Shown one piece after another: positions 1-9,352 of a stretch of 64,000 bases of DNA (position 1 is the first letter of the stretch; each line of letters starts with the position of its first letter). A program made the position numbers and the translations under genes. The stretch is taken from NCBI RefSeq assembly GCF_014873755.1, contig NZ_JADBEG010000001.1:4466501-4530500 (forward strand), in the 5' to 3' direction. Source of the DNA: Amycolatopsis lexingtonensis. Lineage in GTDB: Bacteria > Actinomycetota > Actinomycetes > Mycobacteriales > Pseudonocardiaceae. Below the pieces are notes generated by a model, which searched no databases, was not told the DNA's origin, and worked only from the letters and a program-made list of their open reading frames with translations.

Positions 1-41
1 AAGGTGACGCCGTCGAATTCCGGTGACCGCACGGAACGCAC
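1..41 (-). CDS. 5' end of an unidentified leftward gene (partial)
   Basis: The minus strand reads an open frame from a GTG at 41 (V R S V R S P E F D G V T) straight out of the window. A GGAAGG purine run (forward 46-51) lies 4 nt before this GTG. A second in-frame GTG at 32 would have a longer spacing. The LexA-like box at 113-128 lies about 70 nt upstream and points to this gene, because the only gene on the other side ends toward it. Too little is visible to name a product. A DNA-damage-inducible gene would fit the box, but that is inference. Confidence 0.35.
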   Translation of the reverse strand, partial: MRSVRSPEFDGVT

Positions 42-112
42 CAGGCCTTCCAGCCCGGGCAGTGCCGGCTCACCCTCCCCTGCTCGCTGCCGATCCCATC
101 GCACGACGCCAG

Positions 113-128
113 TCGAACATATGTTCTA
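113..128. promoter_or_regulatory. LexA (SOS) box candidate
   Basis: TCGAACATATGTTCTA matches the actinobacterial LexA operator TCGAAC-N4-GTTCGA at 14 of the expected positions, with an ATAT spacer; only the final GA is TA. It sits in the space between the leftward gene at the edge and the convergent end of sthA, so it most likely controls the leftward gene. Confidence 0.5.
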
Positions 129-222
129 GTCGAGTGTCAAACCGGTTCGCGGCAGGCGAATCGGGTGGTGCTGGTGTGACCGCTGGGGCCGCGGAGGGAC
201 TGTGCGCCGGCTCCTGATGTCT

Positions 223-267
223 TGAATGACTCATTCAGGTCTTCGGAGGTCCTGAATGACTCATTCA
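223..267. repeat. Paired 15-bp palindrome, copy pair 1
   Basis: TGAATGACTCATTCA occurs at 223-237 and again at 253-267, exactly 30 bp start to start. The outer flanks GTCT/AGAC extend the symmetry of the whole element. It lies 40 bp beyond the stop codon of sthA. The same paired arrangement returns at 37294, 43782, 49453 and 49625. Confidence 0.85.
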
Positions 268-306
268 AGACACTGCGGGGCCGCCCCGCACCGCCCGACC
301 GCCCAC

Positions 307-1719
307 TCAGGACGAAAAGCGGTCCAGCGCGCGGATCTTGTTCGTCGCGTCCAGCGCCGCCACCTTGTACGCCTCCGACAGCGTCGGGTAGTTGAACACC
401 GCGTCGACCAGGTAGTCGACCGTCCCGCCGCAGCCCATCACCGCCTGTCCGATGTGGACCAGGTCGGTCGCGCCGGTGCCGAAGACGTGCACGCCCAGCA
501 GCTTCCGGTCCGTCGTGGACACCAGCAGCTTGAGCATGCCGTAGCTGTCGCCGGTGATCTGCCCGCGCGCCAGCTCGCGGTAGCGCGCGATCCCGACCTC
601 GTACGGCACCGAAGACGAAGTCAGCTGCGCCTCCGTCGCGCCGACGTACGAAATCTCCGGGATGGTGTAGATGCCGATCGGCTGCAGCGCGCCCAGGCCG
701 TTCGCCGGTTCGCCGAACGCGTGGTACGCCGCCAGCCTGCCCTGGTCCATCGACGTCGCCGCCAGCGCAGGGAAGCCGATCACGTCGCCGACCGCGTAGA
801 TGTGCGGGACCTCGGTGCGGTAGTTCTCGTCGACCACCAGCCGGCCGCGCGCGTCCGCGGTCAGGCCCGCCGCGTCCAGGTTCAGGTCGCCGGTCAGGCC
901 CTGGCGGCCCGCGGAGTACATGACGCCGTCGGCCGGGATGCGCTTGCCGCTGACCAGGGTGGTGATCGTGGCGTCGTCGGACACCGCGACGTCCGCGACC
1001 TTCTCGCCGAAGCGGAACGTGACGCCGAGGTCGCGCAGCTGGAACTTGAGGGACTCCACGATCTCCGGGTCGCAGAAGTCGAGCATCTGCTCGCGCTGCT
1101 CGACGACCGTCACGCGCGAGCCGAGCGCGGCGAACATCGACGCGTACTCGATCCCGATCACGCCGGCGCCGACCACCACGAGCGACGACGGGATCTGCTC
1201 GAGCCGCAGGATCTCGTCGGAGTCGAGGACGCGGGCGGCGTCGAAGTCGACGTGCCCGGGCCGCGCCGGGCGGGTGCCGGTGGCGATCACGATGTGGTCG
1301 CCGCCGAGCGTCCGGCGGTCACCCGGGTGCTTGCTCTCGACGACCACGGTGTGCGCGTCGGCGAACGAGCCGGTGCCGGGGATGAGGTCGACGTGGTTGC
1401 GCATCAGCTGCGCGCGCACCACCTGGACCTCGCGCCCGACGACGTGCTGGGTGCGCGCGAGCAGGTCGGCGATGGTGATGTCCTGCTTGACGCGGTAGCT
1501 CGCGCCGTACAGCTCGCGCTGGTTCATCCCGGTCAGGTAGAGCACCGCTTCGCGCAGCGTCTTGGACGGGATCGTGCCGGTGTTGACGCACACCCCGCCG
1601 ACCATGTCGTGCCGGTCGACGACCGCCACCCGTTTGCCCAGCTTCGCCGCGGCGATCGCGGCCTTCTGCCCGCCCGGACCCGAACCGATGACGATGAGGT
1701 CGTACTCGTGCTCGCTCAC
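307..1719 (-). CDS. sthA: Soluble pyridine nucleotide transhydrogenase (Si-specific)
   Basis: A 470-residue flavoprotein of the glutathione-reductase/dihydrolipoamide-dehydrogenase superfamily, the usual SthA length. It interconverts NADPH and NAD+ in the cytosol and helps balance catabolic NADPH. The N-terminal FAD motif [10 protein letters not shown] follows [11 protein letters not shown]. The redox-site region reads [18 protein letters not shown], with one Cys and a Thr where disulphide reductases have the second Cys, which is the signature separating SthA from lipoamide dehydrogenase. A second Rossmann motif, [16 protein letters not shown], lies mid-protein and the interface domain ends at ALDRFSS. 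The start is the GTG before SEHEYD; upstream codons in this frame lack family similarity. It stands alone, transcribed leftwards. Confidence 0.93.
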   Translation of the reverse strand: MSEHEYDLIVIGSGPGGQKAAIAAAKLGKRVAVVDRHDMVGGVCVNTGTIPSKTLREAVLYLTGMNQRELYGASYRVKQDITIADLLARTQHVVGREVQVVRAQLMRNHVDLIPGTGSFADAHTVVVESKHPGDRRTLGGDHIVIATGTRPARPGHVDFDAARVLDSDEILRLEQIPSSLVVVGAGVIGIEYASMFAALGSRVTVVEQREQMLDFCDPEIVESLKFQLRDLGVTFRFGEKVADVAVSDDATITTLVSGKRIPADGVMYSAGRQGLTGDLNLDAAGLTADARGRLVVDENYRTEVPHIYAVGDVIGFPALAATSMDQGRLAAYHAFGEPANGLGALQPIGIYTIPEISYVGATEAQLTSSSVPYEVGIARYRELARGQITGDSYGMLKLLVSTTDRKLLGVHVFGTGATDLVHIGQAVMGCGGTVDYLVDAVFNYPTLSEAYKVAALDATNKIRALDRFSS

Positions 1720-1787
1720 GACGTCGAGCCTGCGCACCCGGGCGCCCCGGCGCAACCCCTGGCAGGTGAAGATCCGGCCTGACGCAC

Positions 1788-3092
1788 TCAGGAACGGAGG
1801 GCACCCCGGCGGCGCTGCCAGTCCGTGACCGCGTCCAGCCCGGACTCGATCTCCTCGGTCAGCAGCGCCTCCAGCTGGGCCGCGACGTCCGCCCCCAGCA
1901 GCTCCCCCGCCCGCCCCAGCAGGGACAGCGCTTCCCACGGCGAGCCGGCCAGCGACCCCGCGGACACGCCGGGCTCCGGCGGGGCCAGCCCTTCCTCCAG
2001 CCCGAACCGCCCGGCCGCGAGCAGCGCCGCGACCACCAGGTGGGGCTGCGCGTCGGCGCCGGCGAAGCGGAACTCCAGGCGGGGGTCCGACGGCGGGCCG
2101 GCGACGCGCACCGACGCCGTCCGGTCGTCATGGCCCCAGCGGACGTCACGCGGGGAGAACGGGGCCGTCCGCAGCCGGACGTAGCTGTTCCACGTCGGCG
2201 CCCACACCGCCGTCAGCGCCCGCGCGTCGCGCAGCACGCCCGCCAGGAAGCCGCCCAGCAGGTCCGGCGGCGAGCCGTCCACAGTGGACAGCGACAGGTG
2301 CACGTGGCCCGAATTCCCTTGCCCCGGCTCCGGTGCGGCCAGGTAGGAGGCGGACACCCCGTGGCGTGCGGCGGCCCGGCGCACGACCAGCTGCTGCAGC
2401 AGCACGTCGTCGCACGCGGCCAGTGCGTCGCGGTGGCGCAGCACGACTTCGTACTGCCCCGGGTGGCACTCCGCGCGCGCGGATTCGACCCCCAGCCCGG
2501 CTTCGTCCAGGCCGGACCGGATGTCGGCGAGCAGCGGCGCCAGGTGTTCGGTGCCGCCGAGCGCGTAGTCGGTGCCGTGCGCGGTGAGCGGGCCGCCGGC
2601 GCCGGTGAACACGACCTCGTGCTCGATGCCCACCGACGGCACCAGGCCGAGTCCCTCCAGCGCCGCGAGCTGCCCGCGCAGGACCTCGCGCGGGGCGAGT
2701 TCGGCGGTCCGGCCGGAGGGCCACTCGGCGTCGCACACCACCGCCCACGTCCGGTCGCCCAGCGGGATCGCCGTCGCCGCGTCCGGGCGCATCCGCAGGT
2801 CGCCGAAGCCTTCGAGGTACCCGCCCAGCACGCCGGCCGCGGCGAGCGGTTCCCGGTCCGGCGTCCACGCGAAGACGTAGCCGCAGACGCCGTAGCCGTC
2901 GTCGAGGACCGAGGCGGCGAACGGCGCGGCCAGCTCGACCGCGGCGAAGCGGGCGTGCGGGTCGGGCACCAGCAGGAGCAGGCGCGCGCCGTCCTCCGCG
3001 AGCACCCCGCGCAGCACGGCCGTCCCCGCCGCGGCCGCCGCCTGCCGCGCGGCCAGTGACCGCGGGCCGGCCGGCCGCGCGAACGGCGTCAC
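1788..3092 (-). CDS. Glutamine synthetase-family ligase (gamma-glutamyl-amide type) of the siderophore operon
   Basis: A 434-residue member of the GS superfamily. Visible catalytic-fold motifs are [38 protein letters not shown] and [12 protein letters not shown], which correspond to the ATP/glutamate-binding barrel of GlnA relatives. The divergent N terminus and short length fit GS-like enzymes that join glutamate to amines (polyamine, ethanolamine or aniline type) rather than housekeeping GlnA. It is the last gene of the siderophore operon and its GTG overlaps the stop of the IucA/IucC gene by 4 nt (GTGA). An adjacent GTG at 3095 is possible. The substrate is not determinable; cadaverine, a diamine or a hydroxamate intermediate made by the upstream enzymes is my inference. 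Confidence 0.78.
   Translation of the reverse strand: MTPFARPAGPRSLAARQAAAAAGTAVLRGVLAEDGARLLLLVPDPHARFAAVELAAPFAASVLDDGYGVCGYVFAWTPDREPLAAAGVLGGYLEGFGDLRMRPDAATAIPLGDRTWAVVCDAEWPSGRTAELAPREVLRGQLAALEGLGLVPSVGIEHEVVFTGAGGPLTAHGTDYALGGTEHLAPLLADIRSGLDEAGLGVESARAECHPGQYEVVLRHRDALAACDDVLLQQLVVRRAAARHGVSASYLAAPEPGQGNSGHVHLSLSTVDGSPPDLLGGFLAGVLRDARALTAVWAPTWNSYVRLRTAPFSPRDVRWGHDDRTASVRVAGPPSDPRLEFRFAGADAQPHLVVAALLAAGRFGLEEGLAPPEPGVSAGSLAGSPWEALSLLGRAGELLGADVAAQLEALLTEEIESGLDAVTDWQRRRGALRS
2277..2289. repeat. Intragenic 13-mer GTCCAC(A/T)GTGGAC, first of eight exact copies
   Basis: Exact copies lie at 2277, 5461, 11101, 11233, 18688, 20524, 55310 and 59100, all inside genes of different families and all read as Ser-Thr-Val-Asp (TCC ACA/ACT GTG GAC). 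Near copies are at 5185, 6352, 25684, 57660, 57859 and 60633. Confidence 0.75.
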
Positions 3093-4819
3093 CACGCGCC
3101 GCCGGGGTCCGGGGCGTGCAGCGGGTTCGGCACCCGGCCCCACCGGACGTCGAACTCGTCGTCGCGCTCCACCTTGTCGAACCCCTGGCCGGCCAGGTGC
3201 TCCCGGTTGAGCGTCACGCGCTCGACGTCCGGCGCGAACAGCCGGCACGCGTCGAACCGCGCGGCCACGTCCGGGTTGTCGTCCCGGTAGCGGCCCACGA
3301 CCTCGCGCACGAGCGCCCAGAACCGGGCGCGGGGCAGGCCGACTTCGTCCAGCAGGACTTCGGCCCAGAACCGGAACTGACCGGAGAACACCGAGCTGAA
3401 CAGCGACTGCGCGAGCAGGTGCGCGGGCCAGCGCAGCATGTCCGCCGCGGCTTCGGGTGGGAGGCTCCGGTAGCTTTCGACCTGTTCGTCGAGCAGGTCG
3501 ACGCCCTGGGCGAAGTCCTTGATCAGCACCCGTTGCGGGACGCTGGCGGCGTCGACGACCAGAATCAGGTTCTGGCCGTGCGGGCAGAACCCGACGCCGT
3601 GGCGCAGCAGCCACTGCAGCAACGGCGTGAGCAGCAGGTCGAACAGCCGGGCCAGCCACGTTTCCGGGTCGTGGCGCCCGATCAGGTGCGTGAGCACGGA
3701 ACCGCCGCGAAGCCCGCGATACGGCAGGGCGGCGAACGAAATCGCGCGCTCCCCGTCCGCGAGCCGGATCGGTTCGCGCCAGAGCGCGCCCAGCGTCTCG
3801 TGGAAGCGGTACGGCAGCTCCTCCAGGTGCCCGAACAGCGGGTGCGTCACCGATACGCTCGCGACTTCGCCGAGCAGCCCGAACCGGTACCGCTCGCTCA
3901 GCAGCGGGTCGGCGGCGCTGATCCGGCGCAGCCACGACGTCACCGACGGCCCGGCGAGCGTCGCGGCCGAGTTCAGCCCGCGGTAGACGAGCGTGTTGCG
4001 CACCGAGACCGCGGTCTTGACGTCGTGGCGGCCCGGCGTGGTCACGTTGCCCAGCGTCCGGACCGTCTGGTGCGCGCGGTAGGCGTCGGCGCTCTCGCCG
4101 AGCTCGACCACGACACCGGTGGCCAGCTCGGCGGCGTAGAGCGTGCCGAGGATTTCGTCGGCCTGCCACGGGTGCACGGGAACCCAGACGTAGTTTTCAG
4201 GTGCCTTCCCGGCGAACTCCGCCCGCTGCGCACCGAGTTCGGCGTCCAGGAGCGCGTCCCGGCTCAGCTCGTCGACGCAGCGGAACTCGGCGTGGTCCGG
4301 GTGGACGGCGAACCAGCGGAGCCGGACGTCCGCGCCCGCCTCCGGCGCGTAGCGGGCGCGGTCGCGCGCGGAGAACCCGACCCGGCCCTTGTTCAGCACC
4401 AGCCGCGGGTGGCCGGTGAGGTGCCCTTCGGCGAAGTTGTAGTCCATCGTGGACAGTGCGGGCGCGATCGGGGCGCGGCGCAGCCGGGCGGCCTCGTTGG
4501 CGACCGTCGAGGTCAGCTCGGCCAGTACGTCGGCCAGGCGCAACCCGCTGAGCCCCAGCACTTCTCTGGCGTCCACGACGAGGGTGCGCGGGTCGGTGAC
4601 CGGCTCGCCCGACCGGTGCGCGCTGTCCGGTTCGACCGTCCAGGAGTCGAACGCGCCCCGCCGGGCCCGGAACGTGTAAGTGGCGTCCGGCAGCTCGAGC
4701 CGGTACGCGTCACCGTCCCGGGCGGGCTCCAGCAGGTGCTCGTAGGACAGCTCACCGAGCATCTTGTGCGCGATCAGGGCACCGGCCGCGCGCCAGGCGG
4801 CCGCCTCGTCGAGGGTCAC
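3089..4819 (-). CDS. IucA/IucC-family NIS siderophore synthetase (DesD-like)
   Basis: A 576-residue protein with the full IucA/IucC plus FhuF-like layout. These ATP-dependent, NRPS-independent synthetases condense carboxylates with amines or hydroxylamines and cyclise or oligomerise hydroxamate units. Visible motifs are HLTGHPRLVLNKGRVGF, FAVHPDHAEFR, VPVHPWQADEIL, KTAVSVRNTLVYRGLNSA and FCPHGQNLILVVDA, which form the nucleotide- and carboxylate-binding pocket. The start is a GTG ([13 protein letters not shown]) that overlaps the stop of the N-hydroxylase gene in GTGA; its own stop overlaps the GS-like gene the same way. In Streptomyces the equivalent desD makes desferrioxamines. Here the operon has no visible desC acyltransferase, so the exact product is uncertain. 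Confidence 0.9.
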   Translation of the reverse strand: MTLDEAAAWRAAGALIAHKMLGELSYEHLLEPARDGDAYRLELPDATYTFRARRGAFDSWTVEPDSAHRSGEPVTDPRTLVVDAREVLGLSGLRLADVLAELTSTVANEAARLRRAPIAPALSTMDYNFAEGHLTGHPRLVLNKGRVGFSARDRARYAPEAGADVRLRWFAVHPDHAEFRCVDELSRDALLDAELGAQRAEFAGKAPENYVWVPVHPWQADEILGTLYAAELATGVVVELGESADAYRAHQTVRTLGNVTTPGRHDVKTAVSVRNTLVYRGLNSAATLAGPSVTSWLRRISAADPLLSERYRFGLLGEVASVSVTHPLFGHLEELPYRFHETLGALWREPIRLADGERAISFAALPYRGLRGGSVLTHLIGRHDPETWLARLFDLLLTPLLQWLLRHGVGFCPHGQNLILVVDAASVPQRVLIKDFAQGVDLLDEQVESYRSLPPEAAADMLRWPAHLLAQSLFSSVFSGQFRFWAEVLLDEVGLPRARFWALVREVVGRYRDDNPDVAARFDACRLFAPDVERVTLNREHLAGQGFDKVERDDEFDVRWGRVPNPLHAPDPGGAW

Positions 4820-6093
4820 TCTTCCTCCAGGCCGAACGTGGTGAAAGCGGTGCGGTCGGGCAGCTCGTGCACGGTCTTGCCGCACACGGCGTTGAGGATC
4901 ACGGCCGCCCGCCAGGCACCGAGCCCGAGGTCGGGGGCGCCGGGCCCGTGGGTGTGCCGTTCCGCGTTCTGGACGTACAGCGCGCCGGGCACGTCGAGGG
5001 CGACGCGGTAGCCGGCGTCGACGACCAGGCGGCCGCGGCCGTCCCGGTGGACGGCGTCGCCGAGCCCGGCCAGCAGCGGCCCGGACGGGGCCTCCGCGTA
5101 CCCGGTGGCGACGACGACGGCGTCGGTGCGCACGGTGCTTTCCCGCCCCTGCTGGGCCTGCGCGACGCGCAGCTCGATCCGGCCATCCACAGTGGACGCT
5201 CCGACGACCTCGACCCCCGGCGTCAGCACCGCTCCCGGCGGGCCGGTGATGCTGCGGCGGTACAGCTCGTCGTGGATCGCGGCGATCGTCTCGGCGTCGA
5301 TCCCCTTGTACAGCTGCCACTGCGCGGGCAGCAGCCGGTCGCGAACGGCTTCGGGGAGGCCGTGGAAGTACGCGGTGTAGTCCGGGGTGAACTGTTCGAG
5401 GCCGAGCTTCGAGTACTCCATCGGCGCGAACGCCGGGGTCCGCGCGAGCCAGCGCAGGCCGTCCACAGTGGACTGCGAGCGCAGCAGGTCGAGGAACACC
5501 TCGGCCCCCGACTGCCCCGACCCGACGACCGTGACGCTCCCGGCGGCGAGCAGCTTTTCCCTGTGCGGCAGGTAATCCGCCGAGTGCAGAGCGAGGACGC
5601 CGGGATCGGCGACGACGTCGCGCAACGGCTCCGGCACCGACGGCACCGAGCCGACGCCGAGCACGACGTTGTCCGCGAGCACCGGTTCGCGGCCCGCGAC
5701 CGTCAGCTCGAAGGCGTCCCCGGCCCAGCGGATCCCGGTGACCTCGTGGCCGAACCGGCACGACGGCAGCCGGGCCGCGGCCCACCGGCCGTAGTCGTCG
5801 TACTCGGCGCGCGGCGGGTGGAACCGCTCGGCGAAGTAGAACGGGAGCAGCCGGCCGCGGTCGCGCAGGTAGCTCAGGAAGGAGAACGGGTTCGTCGGGT
5901 CGACCAGCGTCACCAGGTCGGCCAGGAACGGCACCTGCAGCGTCGCGCCCTCGACCAGCAGGCCGGGGTGCCAGCGGAACTCCGGGCGGGCGTCGAAGAA
6001 CACCGCGTCCAGGCCGTCGACGCCGGTGGCCAGCGCCGCGAGCGAGAGGTTGAACGGCCCGATCCCGACGCCCGCGAGGTGGTGGCGCCTCAC
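4816..6093 (-). CDS. Lysine/ornithine/diamine N-hydroxylase (SidA/IucD/DesB family)
   Basis: A 425-residue flavin-dependent N-monooxygenase that hydroxylates a terminal amine using NADPH and O2, giving the hydroxylamine needed for hydroxamate siderophores. The FAD motif is near the N terminus ([15 protein letters not shown]), the NADPH-binding motif is [16 protein letters not shown] around residue 190, and the C-terminal ATGY-type motif is [33 protein letters not shown] is typical of the family. The start is a GTG ([12 protein letters not shown]) overlapping the decarboxylase stop. The upstream decarboxylase would supply the diamine substrate. Confidence 0.92.
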   Translation of the reverse strand: MRRHHLAGVGIGPFNLSLAALATGVDGLDAVFFDARPEFRWHPGLLVEGATLQVPFLADLVTLVDPTNPFSFLSYLRDRGRLLPFYFAERFHPPRAEYDDYGRWAAARLPSCRFGHEVTGIRWAGDAFELTVAGREPVLADNVVLGVGSVPSVPEPLRDVVADPGVLALHSADYLPHREKLLAAGSVTVVGSGQSGAEVFLDLLRSQSTVDGLRWLARTPAFAPMEYSKLGLEQFTPDYTAYFHGLPEAVRDRLLPAQWQLYKGIDAETIAAIHDELYRRSITGPPGAVLTPGVEVVGASTVDGRIELRVAQAQQGRESTVRTDAVVVATGYAEAPSGPLLAGLGDAVHRDGRGRLVVDAGYRVALDVPGALYVQNAERHTHGPGAPDLGLGAWRAAVILNAVCGKTVHELPDRTAFTTFGLEEE

Positions 6094-7670
6094 GAAGCGA
6101 CCGGGCTTTCCCGGCCGGCGACGAGTTCGGCCCCCGCGGTGGCGGCGATCCGGTCGAGCAGCGGCCGGTAGGCGCCGGCCGTGGTGTGCGGGTGGAGCAG
6201 GGTCAGCTTGAGCCACAGCTGACCGGTACCGCCGGGCCCGGTCGGCAGCGTGGCCCGGCCGATCACGGCGGTGCCGGCTTCGAGCAGCGCCCGGCGGACG
6301 CGCGCGACGAGCTCGTCGCCGCCCGCCTCGTCGGCGACGACCGGCCGCAAGACCACTGTGGACAGTTCCGGCGGGCCCCAGAGCCGCAGGCCGGGGTGCC
6401 GCTCGACGTCCGCCGCGACCTCGGCCGCGGTGGCGCAGCAGCGTTCGACGAGCGCGCCGAGCCCCTCGGTGCCCAGCGCGCGCACGGTGACGGCCATCCG
6501 GAAGGCGTCCGGCCGCCGCGACGTCCGGATCGACCGGCCGAGCAGGTCCGGCAGCCCGGCTTCGGTGTCGTCGTCGGCGTTGAGGTACTCGGCCCGCACG
6601 GTCAGCGCGGCGAGATCGGCGGCATCCCGGACGGCGAACAGCCCGGCGGCGACCGGCTGCCAGCCGAACTTGTGCAGGTCGAGCGCCACGGAGTCGGCCA
6701 GCTCGAGCCCGGCGAGCTTGCCCTTGAGCGCGTCGCTGCACAGGGCGGTGCCCCCGTAGGCGGCGTCGACGTGCAGCCGCGCCCCCTGCCGTCGGCAGAT
6801 GGCGGCGATTTCGGCGAGCGGGTCGAGGGTGCCGGTGTTGGTGGTCCCGGCGGTGGCGACGACGACGGTGCCCGGCGCGGCGGCTTCGGCGAGCGCCCCG
6901 GGCAGCATGCGGTCGCCTTCGCACGGCACGACGATCGGCGCGGGCAGCCCGAGCAGCCAGGCCGCGCGCGCGACGCTGTGGTGGGCGTTGGCCCCGCAGA
7001 CGGCTTGCACGATGCCGGTCTCGCGGGCGAGGAGCAGGCCGAGGAGGTTCGATTCGGTACCGCCGGTGGTCACGACGGCGTCCGGGCGGGGCGCGTCGGG
7101 GTAACACAACCGGGCGATTCCGGTGGTGAATTCGCGCTCGAGTTCGCTGGCGACGGGGGCCTGGTCCCAGGAGTCCATGGAGGGGTTGAGCGCGCTCGCG
7201 ACGACATCGGCGGCCACGGAAACCGCGAGCGGCGGGCAGTGCAGGTGGGCGGCGCAGGCCGGGTCGGCGGGATCGGCGGAGCCCGCGGCGAGGAGGCGGC
7301 TCAGCTCTTCGAGGGCCGCTTCGGCTCCCACGCCGTGGCGCGGGAGGGTGCCGGGCGGGGTGGGCTCGGGGGTGGCGGCTCCGGTGCGCGGGGTGTCGGC
7401 GGGTTCGAAGTCCTCGGACGCTTCCTGAGCGGTGGCCGGTTCGCGCACCGCCGCCAAGCCACCGAGCGACTCCGCCTCACCTGCCGCGTCCGCGGTCCCC
7501 GGCTCGCCGTGCTCGGCCATCAGCGCCGCCGCCACCGCGGCCGGGCCGCCGGCCGGGATGGGGCCGCCGCGCTCGGTGATGCCCGCCGCCATGCCGCGCA
7601 GGGCCGCCGGGATCAGCTCGGCGAGCCGGTCCGCGCCGTCGTGGCCACCGGCCAGCCCGTCTGCTCGCAT
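6090..7670 (-). CDS. PLP-dependent lysine/diaminobutyrate-type decarboxylase (DesA-like)
   Basis: A 526-residue group II decarboxylase of the DDC/glutamate decarboxylase fold and the first gene of the siderophore operon. The PLP lysine is in [11 protein letters not shown]. Cofactor-binding motifs include [33 protein letters not shown] and [11 protein letters not shown]. In this context it should make a diamine such as cadaverine from lysine for the N-hydroxylase. The first ~110 residues are Ala/Glu-rich and poorly conserved. The ATG at 7670 lies just behind the iron box, so transcription should be iron-repressed. Substrate choice (lysine, ornithine or 2,4-diaminobutyrate) cannot be read from sequence alone. 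Confidence 0.88.
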   Translation of the reverse strand: MRADGLAGGHDGADRLAELIPAALRGMAAGITERGGPIPAGGPAAVAAALMAEHGEPGTADAAGEAESLGGLAAVREPATAQEASEDFEPADTPRTGAATPEPTPPGTLPRHGVGAEAALEELSRLLAAGSADPADPACAAHLHCPPLAVSVAADVVASALNPSMDSWDQAPVASELEREFTTGIARLCYPDAPRPDAVVTTGGTESNLLGLLLARETGIVQAVCGANAHHSVARAAWLLGLPAPIVVPCEGDRMLPGALAEAAAPGTVVVATAGTTNTGTLDPLAEIAAICRRQGARLHVDAAYGGTALCSDALKGKLAGLELADSVALDLHKFGWQPVAAGLFAVRDAADLAALTVRAEYLNADDDTEAGLPDLLGRSIRTSRRPDAFRMAVTVRALGTEGLGALVERCCATAAEVAADVERHPGLRLWGPPELSTVVLRPVVADEAGGDELVARVRRALLEAGTAVIGRATLPTGPGGTGQLWLKLTLLHPHTTAGAYRPLLDRIAATAGAELVAGRESPVAS

Positions 7671-7683
7671 GTACCCGCCTTCC

Positions 7684-7702
7684 TTAGGGTTGCCTTGCCT
7701 AC
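7684..7702 (-). promoter_or_regulatory. Iron box (IdeR/DmdR-type operator) candidate
   Basis: Read on the minus strand, GTAGGCAAGGCAACCCTAA matches the actinobacterial iron box TTAGGNNAGGCNNNCCTAA at nearly every fixed position. Its edge is 14 bp upstream of the decarboxylase ATG, where a bound repressor would block the operon promoter. It also lies in the intergenic space shared with the rightward fluoride-channel genes. Confidence 0.7.
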
Positions 7703-7821
7703 GCTGAGCAACAGTACGGCGACCGACGGCTGCCTGTCATCCGGCCCCGTCCAGCATGCTCGACCGGGTGGCGGGGACGCGTCGGCCATCGGGAGTAGGT
7801 TCGGCTCCGGAGGTGATCAGC

Positions 7822-8220
7822 GTGCCCGCGACCCGCTGGGACGTCCTGCTCGCGATCGGCGCCGGCGGCGCGCTGGGCAGTCTCGCCCGCTACGGGCTGT
7901 CGGTCGCGATCCCGCACGCGCGCGGCGACTTCGCCGTCGCCACGCTGCTCACCAACGCGCTCGGCTGCCTGCTCATCGGCGTCCTGATGGCGTTCCTGAC
8001 CACCACCGCGCGCCCCCACCACCTGCTCCGGCCGTTCCTCGGCGTCGGCGTCCTCGGCGGGTTCACGACGTTCTCCACGTTCGTGACCGACTCCCTCGAC
8101 GCGGCGACGACCGGGCGGATACTGGGTTCGCTGCTGTACGTGGCGGCATCGCTGGTGCTGTGCCTGGCGGCCGTGACGGCCGGGCTGACGGCGACTCGCG
8201 CGATCCGGAAAGGACGCTGA
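7822..8220 (+). CDS. crcB: Fluoride exporter subunit FluC/CrcB (first copy)
   Basis: A 132-residue, four-helix membrane protein. CrcB/Fluc proteins form dual-topology dimers that let fluoride leave the cell. Family landmarks are [11 protein letters not shown] near residue 13, [10 protein letters not shown] near 51 and GGFTTFSTF near 82, the last holding the fluoride-coordinating Phe residues and the central Na+ site. The GTG at 7822 is chosen over the ATG at 7756 because GGAGGTGATC, a near-perfect ribosome binding site, ends just upstream of it and the extra 22 residues are not family-like. It is followed by DUF190 and a second crcB with stop-start overlaps. Confidence 0.9.
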   Translation: MPATRWDVLLAIGAGGALGSLARYGLSVAIPHARGDFAVATLLTNALGCLLIGVLMAFLTTTARPHHLLRPFLGVGVLGGFTTFSTFVTDSLDAATTGRILGSLLYVAASLVLCLAAVTAGLTATRAIRKGR

Positions 8221-8552
8221 TGGAAGGACCGGCCACCCGCCTCACGATCTACCTCGGCGAAGACGACCACTGGCACCACAAGCCGCTCTACCACGAGATC
8301 GTCCGCCGGGCGCGGGACGCGGGCCTCGCGGGCGCTTCGGTGCTTCGCGGCGTAGAGGGCTACGGCGCTTCGTCGCTGATCCACACGACGCGGATCCTGT
8401 CGCTGTCGGAGGACCTGCCGATGGTCATCGTGATCATCGACGCCGAGGAGAAGCTCCGCGCGTTCCTGCCCCAGCTGGACGAGCTCATCGGCGAGGGACT
8501 GGTGACGCTCGACCAGGTCGAGGTGGTCCGCTACGTGGGACGGGCGGAGTGA
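8220..8552 (+). CDS. DUF190 family protein
   Basis: A 110-residue soluble protein of the DUF190 family, PII-like in overall alpha/beta shape: [21 protein letters not shown] at the start, [10 protein letters not shown] in the middle, [10 protein letters not shown] toward the end. The function of the family is unknown, but DUF190 genes are commonly placed between or beside crcB genes, as here. Its ATG shares one base with the upstream crcB stop and its stop overlaps the next GTG. Co-translation with both channel subunits suggests a cytosolic partner or regulator of the channel, which is inference. Confidence 0.88.
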   Translation: MEGPATRLTIYLGEDDHWHHKPLYHEIVRRARDAGLAGASVLRGVEGYGASSLIHTTRILSLSEDLPMVIVIIDAEEKLRAFLPQLDELIGEGLVTLDQVEVVRYVGRAE

Positions 8553-8923
8553 CGCTGCTCCTGGTGGCCGCCGGCGGCGCGGCCGGCTCGATCCTGCGCT
8601 ACCTGACCGACCGCCGGGTGCAGGCGTGGCGGGATTCGCCGTTCCCGTTCGGCACGCTGACGGTGAACATCGCCGGCTCGTTCATCCTGGGCTTCATGAG
8701 CGGCTGGCTCCTGCACGGCGCGGAGCCGTCGTCGGTGCGCGCCTTGATCGCGGTGGGCTTCTGCGGCGGCCTGACGACGTTCTCGACGTTCGGCTACGAG
8801 ACGGTCCGGCTGTTCCTGGAGAAGACCCGGCTGTACGCGGTGCTCAATGTGGTGGTGACGGTGGTCGCGGGCCTCACCTCGGGCGCCCTCGGCCTGCTCC
8901 TCGCGACCGCGGTCTTCGCCTAG
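8549..8923 (+). CDS. crcB: Fluoride exporter subunit FluC/CrcB (second copy)
   Basis: A 124-residue CrcB paralogue with four predicted membrane helices. Landmarks are [21 protein letters not shown] and GGLTTFSTF. The GTG start overlaps the DUF190 stop by 4 nt. Organisms with two crcB genes often use both, either as separate homodimers or as a heterodimer of fixed opposite topologies. Its last bases overlap the convergent gene at 8920-9297. Confidence 0.9.
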   Translation: MTLLLVAAGGAAGSILRYLTDRRVQAWRDSPFPFGTLTVNIAGSFILGFMSGWLLHGAEPSSVRALIAVGFCGGLTTFSTFGYETVRLFLEKTRLYAVLNVVVTVVAGLTSGALGLLLATAVFA

Positions 8924-9297
8924 CGATCCGGCCGGCCCAGCCGCCGCTGCACGCGGGCGAGTGCCTCGTCCAGGCGTCCGGCCCGGCCGTCTTCCCGCTC
9001 GGCGCGGCGTTCGACCTTCCACTCCACGTACTCGGCGAGCGGGATGTCCGGCCACTTGCGCTTCACCCGGCGGCGCTTGCCCAGCAGCCGCAGCTCGGCC
9101 GCTTCGGCGCGGACCTCGTCCGGGTTGCCCGTCGCCGCCCGCAGCGCCAGGCTTTCCCGCGCCCGGTTGCTCCGGCGCGCGAAAGCCTTGCTGCGCGCCA
9201 GGTTCTTCCGTGACGACTTGTCGTTCTCGCCGTAGGCGTCGCGCCGGTCCTTGAGGTAGCTGAGCCGCTTCTTCTCCGGCGGCGTCTTCCGTCTCAT
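8920..9297 (-). CDS. Highly basic uncharacterised protein
   Basis: A 125-residue protein dominated by Lys, Arg and Glu with no membrane segment or Cys. It begins MRRKTPPEKKRLSYLKDRRD and contains SSRKNLARSKAFARRSNRAR and GKRRRVKRKWPDIPLAEYVE. The composition suggests nucleic-acid or ribosome association, but I recognise no family. The ATG at 9297 has a good site upstream (GGAGGAGGG), which rules against the longer frame from 9345. It converges on crcB and overlaps it by 4 nt. Confidence 0.7.
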   Translation of the reverse strand: MRRKTPPEKKRLSYLKDRRDAYGENDKSSRKNLARSKAFARRSNRARESLALRAATGNPDEVRAEAAELRLLGKRRRVKRKWPDIPLAEYVEWKVERRAEREDGRAGRLDEALARVQRRLGRPDR

Positions 9298-9352
9298 CCG
9301 TCCCTCCTCCGGGGCCAGGAAACACCCAGCCCCGGCGGACAGCAACGGAATA

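Noticed and set aside
256..1782. Long open frame antisense to sthA and similar frames opposite most genes
   Set aside because: At this GC content stop codons are rare in every frame. These frames lack ribosome sites and family motifs, and are rich in Arg/Ala/Pro; the opposite strand shows a clear conserved gene.
7703..7821. Fluoride riboswitch upstream of crcB
   Set aside because: The short crcB-motif pseudoknot consensus could not be found in this leader. A covariance-model search would settle it; a significant hit would overturn this.
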